This document shows positions 1-6,553 of a stretch of DNA of 8,296 bases, one piece after another. A model generated the notes under the pieces. That model was not told the DNA's origin. It saw only the letters and a program-made list of their open reading frames with translations, and did not search any database. Every line of letters begins with the position of its first letter. Position 1 is the stretch's first letter. The translations under genes were made by a program, and so were the position numbers. The stretch comes from an uncultured Gemmatimonadaceae bacterium (GTDB lineage: Bacteria > Gemmatimonadota > Gemmatimonadetes > Gemmatimonadales > Gemmatimonadaceae): NCBI GenBank assembly GCA_955652635.1, contig CATPBN010000141.1, positions 1 through 8,296 on the forward strand, written 5' to 3'.

Positions 1-417
1 GCGAAGAAGCAGTTGACCATCGAGCGCCTCAATGGGGATGATCTGCCGCCGGTTTACGCCGATCGTGACAAGTTGCGCCACGTACTCGGCAATCTGATTG
101 GAAACGCGATCAAGTTCACACCGGATGGCGGGCGTATCTGGATTGCCCTGTCGCGGCGAGGACGAAGCGGAGAAGAGTTATTGGTGGAAGTCGGCGACAC
201 CGGACGGGGCATCGCGCGGAGTCACCACGAGCTCGTGTTCCGCGAGTTCGCCCAGGTCGACGCTTCCCCATCGCGTCCGCATCACGGAACGGGATTGGGA
301 CTTGCCATCGCGCGCAAGCTCGTCGAGCTACACGACGGCACAATCTGGGTAGACAGCGAGCTCGGCAAGGGAAGCCGTTTTTTCTTTACAGTGCCTCTCG
401 ACGCTCCGCGGGAATAA
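1..417 (+). CDS. Sensor histidine kinase, C-terminal ATP-binding part (5' end outside window)
   Basis: This is the HATPase_c catalytic domain of a two-component sensor kinase, which binds ATP and phosphorylates a conserved histidine on its own dimerisation helix. That histidine and any sensor domain lie upstream of the window. The reading frame is open from base 1, so the TTG at 13 is internal and not a start. Visible boxes, in order, are the N box (GNLIGNAIKFTP, Asn codon at about 103), the G1 box (VGDTGRGIA, Asp codon at about 196), an F box (VFREF, about 235-249) and the G2 box (GTGLGL, about 286-303), followed by the usual closing strand ending FFFTVPL. All ATP-site residues expected in this part are present, so the domain looks active. 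The stop codon (415-417) directly abuts the GTG of the receiver gene, so the two are probably co-translated partners. The stimulus cannot be told. Confidence 0.95.
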   Translation, partial: AKKQLTIERLNGDDLPPVYADRDKLRHVLGNLIGNAIKFTPDGGRIWIALSRRGRSGEELLVEVGDTGRGIARSHHELVFREFAQVDASPSRPHHGTGLGLAIARKLVELHDGTIWVDSELGKGSRFFFTVPLDAPRE

Positions 418-780
418 GTGCCCGCTCGCATTCTCATCGTGGAAGACAGCACGCTCGTGACTGATGCATTCAGAATTCTGTTCACTGAGACGGGCTACGA
501 TGTCGACGTGGCGGCAACAGTCGCGGAGGGCATCGAGCGGGGAACGGCAAACGCTGCCGACATCATGCTCCTCGACCTCTCGCTTCCCGACGGGAACGGG
601 CTGGAAGTACTCGAGGCACTTCGCGAGCGGGGCGTTCCACCGCGGGCGACGCTGGCGATGACCGGCCACGACGACGCAAAGACGCACCGCGCCTGTCTCG
701 AGGCAGGGTGCGCGGATGTCTTGCTCAAGCCACTCCCAATCGGCGATCTCCTACGGCATATCCACCGACATCTGGGATAG
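418..780 (+). CDS. Stand-alone response regulator (receiver domain only)
   Basis: A 120-residue CheY-like receiver that accepts a phosphoryl group from a histidine kinase, most likely the one encoded just upstream. The acidic pair is Glu9-Asp10 (ILIVEDS), the phospho-acceptor is Asp53 in MLLDLSLPDGNG, the switch Thr is Thr82 (AMTGHDD) and the conserved Lys is Lys104 before Pro105 (LLKPLP), so all catalytic positions are present. The protein ends right after the last receiver helix. There is no DNA-binding or enzymatic output domain, so signalling must go through protein-protein contact or a phosphorelay. The GTG start immediately follows the kinase stop codon with no spacer and only a weak purine-rich stretch before it, which fits translational coupling. 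Its last 73 bases overlap the longest version of the following phosphohydrolase frame. The family call is secure; the partner assignment is inferred from position. Confidence 0.93.
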   Translation: MPARILIVEDSTLVTDAFRILFTETGYDVDVAATVAEGIERGTANAADIMLLDLSLPDGNGLEVLEALRERGVPPRATLAMTGHDDAKTHRACLEAGCADVLLKPLPIGDLLRHIHRHLG

Positions 781-2558
781 CGGAGCGGCGCGCGAGGCGA
801 CGCGCGGGTCCGCTCCTCAGCTGGTACTATCGAACGAAGTATCGGCCGTTCGCGCGGGAGAAGCGCGCGCGTCCGCCGCAGCGTGGGCTCATCATGCTCC
901 AGATCGATGCCCTGGCGTACTCGGACCTGCGTCGCGCGCTCGAGCTCGGATTGTGTCCGACGATCGCTGGGCTGCTGCGAGAAGGTTTTGCTCTCCGACG
1001 GTGGTTCTGCGGCCTTCCCTCTTCAACTCCGTACTGCCAAGCCGGAATGTTTCACGGCGAGAACAGCGGCATTCCCGCGTTCCGATTCTACGACAAGGCA
1101 GCGCGCAAAGTCATCACGTGCAACGCGCCCCACGGAGTGCAGTACATTCGCGATCGCATCCACTCGCCAGGGGCACTGGCCGGCGGCTCAAGCTATGTGA
1201 ATCTGCTCGATGGCGATGCCCAGACCGTTGCGTTCACGGTGGCGACCCGCGAGAAGATGTCAGTATACCGACGTCTTGGCGGCACGCGGATGGCGCTTCT
1301 CATGCTTCTGCACCCGATACGAATGGTTCGCATGGTGCTCCAGGGAGCATTCGAGTGGCTTCTGGAGGAATGGGAGCGTGCACGGGGCGAAATCTCCGGA
1401 AGGGTGACTCACGCAGAGGGGATTTTCCCTTTCATCCGGATCCTGAGCAACGTCGTCGTTCGCGAGCTGCAGACGATGGCGATTCTGCTCGACGTCTATC
1501 TGGGGGTGCCGATCATCTACAGCACCTTCATGCAGTACGACGAGCTCGCGCACCATTTCGGCCCATCGGGAAAGCAGGCGCTGGTCGACCTGCGGCGAAC
1601 AGATGCACGGATCGCCGAGATCTGGCGGATGGCTCAGCTCGCGGGCGGAAGAGGCTACGACCTCGTGATACTTTCAGATCACGGAATGACGCCCGCGCTC
1701 AGTTATCGCGTGAAGTACGGCGAATCGCTGGGGACGACAGTCCAGCGAATCCTCGATGAGGCGCCGCGCTCCGGCAAGCCGGCGCCGCGGTCGCTCGCCA
1801 GCTACGCTGAGGACACAGAGTACGCGGACATCGGACCAGAAGTTGTGGAGGCGGTGGCGCAGCTCACACCAGCTTCCTTCGGCGCTCGCAAGGGAATGCG
1901 CAGATTCCGGGACTGGCTGAGAAGCCGGTACGGATTACGGGAGATCATCTTCCCCGAGAAGTATCGCGTTGACAGAATCAACGACGTCGTCGTCACGTAC
2001 AGCTCCTGTCTCGCGCTCGTTTATTTCACGGCGACAGAGCAACGCCTCACGCATGAACAGATTCTTGCCGACCATCGCTGGTCGCGACTCTACGAGCGGC
2101 TGATTGCTCATCCCGGAATCGGGCTTGTCGCGACGGTATCCGCCAATGGTGTCGCCCTCGCGAGCAGGCGTGGGCAAGCCATCCTGCGTGATGGTCAAAT
2201 CGACGTCATCTCGGGGGACAACCCGCTGGAGATATTCGGCACCGATTCATACGTGGTGCGCGCGGTAGAGTCCCTGGTTGGTCAGTCAAACGCCGGGGAT
2301 TGCGTTCTGTTCGGCTCGTACGACGGCTACGACATCATCTCGTTCGACGACCAGGTCGGCGCGCACGGGTCTGCCGGCGGAGACCAGGTCTATCCCTTCA
2401 TCATTTCGCCGGAAAGGCTGGGCCTGGCGTCGGAAGTTCTCGAAAACGCGCGCGACATTCATCGTACCGTTCTCGCGCGGTACGCCGCCGCTAATGCCGA
2501 GAACGCTCCAGAATCTGCGGCGCGGTTGACGCCTGTCGCGCCTGCTGCCGCCGTCTGA
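708..2558 (+). CDS. Alkaline-phosphatase-superfamily phosphohydrolase/phosphodiesterase (start uncertain)
   Basis: A two-metal hydrolase of the AlkP / type I phosphodiesterase-nucleotide pyrophosphatase superfamily, which cleaves phosphate mono- or diesters; the substrate is unknown. Numbered from GTG 708 (616 aa), probable metal ligands and nucleophile are Asp67 (LQIDAL), Ser106/Thr107 (LPSSTPYCQAG), Asp278 and His282 (YDELAHH), Asp324-His325 (LSDHGM) and His553 (GAHGSAGG). The set is complete, so the enzyme looks functional. Conserved-looking blocks of this unnamed subfamily include IPAFRFYDK, GGSSYVNLLDGDA and RILSNVVVRELQT. A hydrophobic, basic stretch at about 195-222 could associate with membrane, but I see no clear signal peptide. 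GTG 708 has a GAGG-type ribosome site (about 700-703), but the first ~24 residues overlap the receiver gene and look non-conserved. The only other conventional start nearby is ATG 894, which falls inside the first beta strand. The true N-terminus is therefore unresolved. The tail is Ala/Pro-rich. Confidence 0.85.
   Translation: MRGCLAQATPNRRSPTAYPPTSGIAERRARRRAGPLLSWYYRTKYRPFAREKRARPPQRGLIMLQIDALAYSDLRRALELGLCPTIAGLLREGFALRRWFCGLPSSTPYCQAGMFHGENSGIPAFRFYDKAARKVITCNAPHGVQYIRDRIHSPGALAGGSSYVNLLDGDAQTVAFTVATREKMSVYRRLGGTRMALLMLLHPIRMVRMVLQGAFEWLLEEWERARGEISGRVTHAEGIFPFIRILSNVVVRELQTMAILLDVYLGVPIIYSTFMQYDELAHHFGPSGKQALVDLRRTDARIAEIWRMAQLAGGRGYDLVILSDHGMTPALSYRVKYGESLGTTVQRILDEAPRSGKPAPRSLASYAEDTEYADIGPEVVEAVAQLTPASFGARKGMRRFRDWLRSRYGLREIIFPEKYRVDRINDVVVTYSSCLALVYFTATEQRLTHEQILADHRWSRLYERLIAHPGIGLVATVSANGVALASRRGQAILRDGQIDVISGDNPLEIFGTDSYVVRAVESLVGQSNAGDCVLFGSYDGYDIISFDDQVGAHGSAGGDQVYPFIISPERLGLASEVLENARDIHRTVLARYAAANAENAPESAARLTPVAPAAAV
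782..816 (+). promoter_or_regulatory. Strong hairpin just after the response-regulator stop codon
   Basis: GGAGCGG (782-788) and CCGCTCC (810-816) are perfectly complementary. Inside them CGCGCG at 789-794 pairs with CGCGCG at 801-806, leaving a 6-base loop (795-800) and a 3-base bulge (807-809). This gives 13 G/C-rich pairs, starting one base after the receiver stop codon at 778-780. No T-run follows, so it is not a textbook intrinsic terminator. It could be a terminator or attenuator, a transcript-stabilising 3' end for the kinase/regulator message, or simply GC-rich coding sequence of the phosphohydrolase N-terminus. The pairing is seen directly; the function is inference. Confidence 0.45.
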
Positions 2559-2575
2559 TTCTTGTGCCCGTGCGT

Positions 2576-2620
2576 CGGGAGGGGCACGCGTCGCTTCGCG
2601 CCGCTGCAGTGCACCTCCCG
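2576..2620. terminator. Inverted repeat between convergent genes, probable bidirectional terminator
   Basis: Bases 2576-2587 (CGGGAGGGGCAC) pair with 2609-2620 (GTGCACCTCCCG) at 11 of 12 positions, with one G/A mismatch (2583/2613) and a 21-base loop that can itself fold. The repeat lies in the 103-base gap between the phosphohydrolase stop (2558) and the stop of the minus-strand 159-residue gene (2662), exactly where transcription of both arms must end. There is no T-tract on the 3' side in either direction, so intrinsic termination is not certain; Rho or pausing may be involved. A smaller overlapping repeat, GTGCCC (2564-2569) with GGGCAC (2582-2587), could compete with it. Nothing else is recognisable in the gap. 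Confidence 0.5.
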
Positions 2621-2661
2621 AAAACAGGGGTGCCAATCGCAGCGCACCAAAGCGCTGAGAG

Positions 2662-3141
2662 CTACGGTGAGAGAGTCGGCGCCACGCCTTCGACGATCGT
2701 ACGAAACGCTGTGGCTGAGATCTTTTCGGGCTCGAATGCCTCGCCCGCGCGCTTCATCACGCCCTTCACGACCTGATCCAGCGTCACGAGCGGCGCGTCA
2801 GCTTCCGCTTGGACTTCAACTTCCCATTTCCCCCGATCCGGACCTTTCAGGGTATGGCGGTATCGCGCCGTGAACACCGTATGCCGATGCACGATAATCG
2901 CGCGATCTTCTTCCTCAATCGGCAGGAACTCGTCGCCCGCGCTCTCCGTCAGCGCCTCTGGCGGCTCGTCATCTGCGTGGGTGTGCTCCAGTTCTGGAGG
3001 AAGCGGGAGCGCGGCAACTACTGCGACGCCAGTCTCCACTCCCGATTGCCGCAGAGGCGGGAATAGTCTCACCTCGTCGACGGCGTTCAAGCCGATGCGG
3101 TCGGCGATGTCCCGCAGGAATCTCTCGGTGGTCTCGATCAC
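2662..3141 (-). CDS. Hypothetical protein, coupled to the TIGR00300-family gene
   Basis: A 159-residue protein I do not recognise. It has no signal peptide, membrane segment or cysteine. The N-terminal ~28 residues look like a helix followed by a strand (RFLRDIADRIGL, then VDEVRLFPPL). A strand-like hydrophobic stretch follows (GVAVVAALPLP, about 38-48), then a very acidic segment at about 51-79 rich in Glu and Asp, then alternating strand-like sequence at about 81-112 (AIIVHRHTVFTARYRH and KWEVEVQAEAD), and a C-terminal helical part (about 118-153). The composition suggests a small soluble alpha/beta protein. It starts at a GTG whose bases overlap the upstream stop codon (GTGA, 4-base overlap). 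There is no clear ribosome site, so it is probably translated by re-initiation and made alongside the TIGR00300 protein. It is the last gene of the minus-strand run, and its stop is followed by the convergent hairpin. That it is a real gene is supported by the overlap and the codon bias; its function is unknown. Confidence 0.75.
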   Translation of the reverse strand: MIETTERFLRDIADRIGLNAVDEVRLFPPLRQSGVETGVAVVAALPLPPELEHTHADDEPPEALTESAGDEFLPIEEEDRAIIVHRHTVFTARYRHTLKGPDRGKWEVEVQAEADAPLVTLDQVVKGVMKRAGEAFEPEKISATAFRTIVEGVAPTLSP

Positions 3142-4259
3142 GCCCGTGCTTTCGATGTCTCGGTGGCGGTTTTCAATGCCTGCCTCTCGCTGAGCTCGCG
3201 CTCGACGTAGAGTCTGAGAATGTGCATGAAATCCTGCGCGTTCGTCACTACTCCGAACGCCTGGTGCGTTCCCCTATCCTTGAGCTTGCTCACCACGAAT
3301 TCCGACGAATCGACGCAGATTGTCGGAAGCTCCCGCATCGAGCCGTCTGGCTCGGTGACGAAGGCCGGGAGCATGTTGCCGGTGGCGATCGCGTGCAACG
3401 CAGTCGCTATCAGTACCGCCATCGTGGCCCGCGTCGTGTGTCGCTTCATCGCGTCCTGAGCAGCAAGCGTGTCGGTAATCACCTCGGGCAAGGGTCCGTC
3501 GTCGCGGATCGATCCCGTTAGCACGAACGGAATTCCCCGCGACACGCACGCGTGCATGATTCCGTCCTTGATCACTCCCTGCTCGACAGCGCGCGCTATG
3601 GATCCGGCCGCCCTCACCTTGTTGATCGCGCGCATGTGAAGGCCGTGCCCGCCAGTCGTGGCTTCACCGGTTCGGGTCATTCCCAGCGTTGTTCCGAAGA
3701 TCGAGGCCTCGATATCGTGCACGGCTACGGCGTTCCCCGCGAGAAGCGCCGAGACGAATCCGTTCTCGATGAACCAGACCATGTCCGCGCGAGCTCGTGA
3801 ATGCACGAGAGCGGGTCCCGTAACCCAGATGGGATAGCCGCCCCTGTCTCGCTCCTCGATGAGGATGTGTCCCATCAACGCATAGTCGATTGGCTTTTCG
3901 CGCGACACCTGGCTCGTCATGAACTTGAACTCTCCCTCCTCGTCGGCGAGGAAAGAGGAGGTATGGACGTAGATGCCCTCGCTGCCATCTTCGGCGATGC
4001 CGACGGCGACCAGGTCGCCCTTCTTCAGCTTCCGGCCTTCCTTGATCCAAAGCCCGTCGGCGTCGAGCACCAGCGCGGAATCCATCCGCGGCTCGCGCGG
4101 CATCCGCCACGTGCCTTTGACGCGGACATAGGTGGGAAGATTCGTGGTCGAGAAAAAGTTCTCGGGCAGCACACCGTCGGCGGGCGCGGGAACGAACCTC
4201 GCGTCCGGAGCGTTGGCGAGCTCGGGAGTTGTGAAATCGGGATGCCTGAGTGTCGTCAC
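3138..4259 (-). CDS. TIGR00300-family protein (LOR/SDH region; ornithine cyclodeaminase-like)
   Basis: A 373-residue cytoplasmic protein of the TIGR00300 / LOR-SDH conserved-region family. From memory, archaeal members act as ornithine cyclodeaminases (ornithine to proline plus ammonia, NAD-dependent), and the same region forms the C-terminal half of a cyanobacterial arginine dihydrolase/ornithine cyclodeaminase fusion. Family blocks visible here are LPENFFSTTNLPTYVRVKGTW (split: LPENFF at 31-36, LPTYVRV at 41-47), LLAGNAVAVHDIE (172-184), GGHGLHMRAIN (203-213), AGSIARAVE (218-226), TGSIRDDGPLPEVITD (248-263), GNMLP (294-298), CVD (315-317) and FGVVTNAQDF (335-344). There is no fused dihydrolase domain. 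The start is a GTG 17 bases after the priA stop with no good Shine-Dalgarno sequence; the conserved block begins near residue 31, so this start fits. The end overlaps the next gene by 4 bases. Family membership is strong; the reaction in this organism is inferred. Confidence 0.85.
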   Translation of the reverse strand: MTTLRHPDFTTPELANAPDARFVPAPADGVLPENFFSTTNLPTYVRVKGTWRMPREPRMDSALVLDADGLWIKEGRKLKKGDLVAVGIAEDGSEGIYVHTSSFLADEEGEFKFMTSQVSREKPIDYALMGHILIEERDRGGYPIWVTGPALVHSRARADMVWFIENGFVSALLAGNAVAVHDIEASIFGTTLGMTRTGEATTGGHGLHMRAINKVRAAGSIARAVEQGVIKDGIMHACVSRGIPFVLTGSIRDDGPLPEVITDTLAAQDAMKRHTTRATMAVLIATALHAIATGNMLPAFVTEPDGSMRELPTICVDSSEFVVSKLKDRGTHQAFGVVTNAQDFMHILRLYVERELSERQALKTATETSKARA

Positions 4260-4276
4260 GCTATAAAGTTAGCGGT

Positions 4277-6553
4277 TTAGAGGAGCGCGACGGGATCCCT
4301 ATCGAGCGTCACGCGCAGCTGCGCGGTATTCGGAATCTCGAATCGCTCCATGAAGTAACGGCTCACGCGGGTGAGCTCCGCAGGATGATCCGTCTTCAGG
4401 AGCACGTGCCACCGCCAACGGCTCTTGATGCGCTCGATCGGACAGGGGGCTGGACCAACAACGGTCACTTCGTCGCCCGCGCGCGTCGTGATCAGCTCGC
4501 GCAGCCACTCACCCGCGTGGATCGCGAGCTTTGCGGTCGAATCCTCAACCACCCCGCTGAACACGATGTTCGCGAGCCGCACGTTGGGCGGATACGGCGG
4601 ATCGACACGGCCTTCCATCTCGTCCCGAACGAACGACACATAATCGTGGGATACGGCGTACCGAACCGCGTGATGCGACGGAATCCGTGTCTGGATCAAC
4701 ACTCTACCTCCCTTCTCTCCCCGTCCCGCTCGGCCCGATACCTGGCTGAGAAGCTGGAAGCAGCGCTCGGATGCCCGGAAATCCGGGAGATTGATTCCCA
4801 CATCGGCGTCGACGACCCCGACCAGGGTGACGTTCGGGAAATCAAGTCCCTTGGCGATCATCTGCGTGCCGAGAAGGATGTCGACTTCGCCTGCCGCCAC
4901 CCGATCGAGAATTCTGGTGTGCGCCCACTTCCCGCTCGTGGTGTCAACATCCATCCGGGCAATCCTGGCCGCAGGAAATCTCTCGCACAGCAGTCTCTCC
5001 ACCTGCTGGGTGCCGAGCCCTCGCTGCTTGAGATTTCTTCCTCCGCAACGGGGACAATCCGGCCGCGGATCTTCCTTGTGCAGGCAGTAGTGGCAGATCA
5101 GACGCTCGGGATTACGGTGATGGGTGAGGGTGATGCTGCAGTGCGGACAGGTAGCGACAGCTCCGCAATCGATGCATTGGATGAACGATGAATAGCCGCG
5201 ACGATTCAGCAGCAGGATGCTCTGTTCACCGCGCTGCATGCATTCGGCTATGGCGTCGTGGAGCGGCTCGCGTATGACGGCGCCATAGTCGCTTCCGCCC
5301 ATTGCCATCCCCGAATAGTCCGTGGCGATCTTGCGCAGATCGATCACTTCGACTTGCGGGAGTCGCCCACCGCCGACCCGATCGGGCAGCGTCAGCAGCT
5401 TGAACTTGCCCGAAGTCGCGTTGGCCCAGCTCTCGAGCGACGGCGTAGCGCTTCCTAGCAGCGTGATGGCGCCCTCGTTTCTTGCTCTCACTATCGCCAC
5501 CTCCCGCGCGTGATAGCGGGGCGTCTCGCCCTGCTTGTAGCTGGATTCGTGCTCCTCGTCGACGATGATCGCGCCCAGGTTTTCGAGCGGGGCGAACACC
5601 GCCGAGCGCGCGCCAACAACGATCCTCTTCTCTCCCCGCTTGAGCGCGAGCCACGCATCGTACCGCTCGCCCTCACTCAGCGCGGAATGAAGGACGGCAA
5701 TCCGGTCGCCGAACGCTGCGCGAAAGCGATCGACGGTCTGTGGCGTGAGGGCGATCTCGGGCACGAGCACGATCGCCGTCTGTCCGCGCTCATCCACAAT
5801 TCTCCGAAGGAGCTCGATGTAGACCAACGTCTTCCCGCTTCCCGTGATTCCGCGAAGGAGAAATACGTCGCCCTTTTCGGCTGCCGCCATCGTGTCGATA
5901 GCGTGCTGCTGCGCTGGAGTCGGCTGGAGCCGGGTGGAGGAGATGCCGCCGCGAGTGGAGAATGGATCCCGCTCGACCTCTTCCTCGTCGATGATTATGA
6001 GCCCGCGCTTTTCGAGAGACTTGAGCACCGACGGCGAGAACTCGAGCTGCGAGGTCAACTGCTCCGTCGTCGCCCGGTTTCCGAGAGACTCGATCAGCTC
6101 GAACACGGCTCGCTGCTGCGACGACCGCGCAAATACCTTGTCACGCTGAAGCAGCGACGGGATGTCCACGCCGATGCGGACGACTCGCTGTTTCTTGCGC
6201 GTCGGGTGTGGATCGTCCGCCCCGGTGAGAGCCGCCGGCAGCGCCGTACGCAGAGCGACTCCCAGCGGTACGATGTAATAGTCAGACATCCACTTGCACA
6301 GCTCGAGCAGAGACTGACTGACCGCCGGCTTGGCGTCCGGCGACTCGAGAACTGCTTTGGGCTTTCGCTTGAGCGGACTGGCGTCGCTTACTCCGACGCA
6401 GACACCTATCTCCCTGCCACTTCGCAGCGGGACGACAACCCGCGACCCGACGACGACCGGGTTCGCGAGCCCCTCTTCTACTGTGTATGTGAAATTCTGG
6501 AACAGCGGGAGGGGTAGCGCTACTTCGACGAACCTGGGCGGCTTCTCACGCAC
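4277..6553 (-). CDS. priA: Primosomal protein N' (replication restart helicase PriA)
   Basis: PriA is a superfamily 2, 3'-to-5' DNA helicase that recognises abandoned replication forks and reloads the replisome. At 758 residues it is full length for the family. In order: a 3'-end-binding domain (about 1-105, typical FTYTVEEGL and VPLRSGREIGVCVG), a winged-helix part (about 115-200), helicase lobe 1 with Walker A GITGSGKT (235-242), the DEEH box (332-335) and GSATP (367-371), then lobe 2. Lobe 2 carries the zinc-binding insertion with all eight cysteines (460, 463, 469, 472, 487, 490, 500, 503) and motif VI QVSGRAGR (604-611). A C-terminal domain follows (about 640-758). All key residues are intact. 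It starts at a GTG that overlaps the epimerase stop by 8 bases; no alternative start precedes the conserved FVEVALPLPLF block. It sits inside a co-directional run of unrelated genes, a common situation for priA. Confidence 0.98.
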   Translation of the reverse strand: MREKPPRFVEVALPLPLFQNFTYTVEEGLANPVVVGSRVVVPLRSGREIGVCVGVSDASPLKRKPKAVLESPDAKPAVSQSLLELCKWMSDYYIVPLGVALRTALPAALTGADDPHPTRKKQRVVRIGVDIPSLLQRDKVFARSSQQRAVFELIESLGNRATTEQLTSQLEFSPSVLKSLEKRGLIIIDEEEVERDPFSTRGGISSTRLQPTPAQQHAIDTMAAAEKGDVFLLRGITGSGKTLVYIELLRRIVDERGQTAIVLVPEIALTPQTVDRFRAAFGDRIAVLHSALSEGERYDAWLALKRGEKRIVVGARSAVFAPLENLGAIIVDEEHESSYKQGETPRYHAREVAIVRARNEGAITLLGSATPSLESWANATSGKFKLLTLPDRVGGGRLPQVEVIDLRKIATDYSGMAMGGSDYGAVIREPLHDAIAECMQRGEQSILLLNRRGYSSFIQCIDCGAVATCPHCSITLTHHRNPERLICHYCLHKEDPRPDCPRCGGRNLKQRGLGTQQVERLLCERFPAARIARMDVDTTSGKWAHTRILDRVAAGEVDILLGTQMIAKGLDFPNVTLVGVVDADVGINLPDFRASERCFQLLSQVSGRAGRGEKGGRVLIQTRIPSHHAVRYAVSHDYVSFVRDEMEGRVDPPYPPNVRLANIVFSGVVEDSTAKLAIHAGEWLRELITTRAGDEVTVVGPAPCPIERIKSRWRWHVLLKTDHPAELTRVSRYFMERFEIPNTAQLRVTLDRDPVALL

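Noticed and set aside
716..1759. 347-codon plus-strand frame overlapping the phosphohydrolase in another phase
   Set aside because: It covers the metal-binding region of a gene with a complete active site. Its translation is Arg/Ser/Ala-rich with no family features, typical of an out-of-phase frame in GC-rich DNA.
2562..2873. Small plus-strand frames across the convergent gap and into the 159-residue gene
   Set aside because: They run antisense into a gene joined to its neighbour by a GTGA overlap, start inside the hairpin region, and encode Arg/Pro/Ser-rich sequence with no features.
4260..4276. AT-rich TTATAGC just before the TIGR00300 start as a possible -10 promoter element
   Set aside because: It lies too close to the start codon for a normal leader and there is no -35 match; a 17-base gap in an operon explains it better.
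3801..4280. 159-codon plus-strand frame opposite the TIGR00300 gene
   Set aside because: Codon-aligned antisense frame with the same explanation as for priA; the opposite strand encodes a clear conserved family.
4250..6517. Long plus-strand open frames (4250-5191, 313 codons, and 5510-6517, 335 codons) opposite priA
   Set aside because: Both lie in the frame that is codon-aligned with PriA on the other strand. There a stop arises only where PriA uses TTA, CTA or TCA, which are rare in a GC-rich gene. The translations look like Arg-rich low-information sequence, while PriA is unmistakable.
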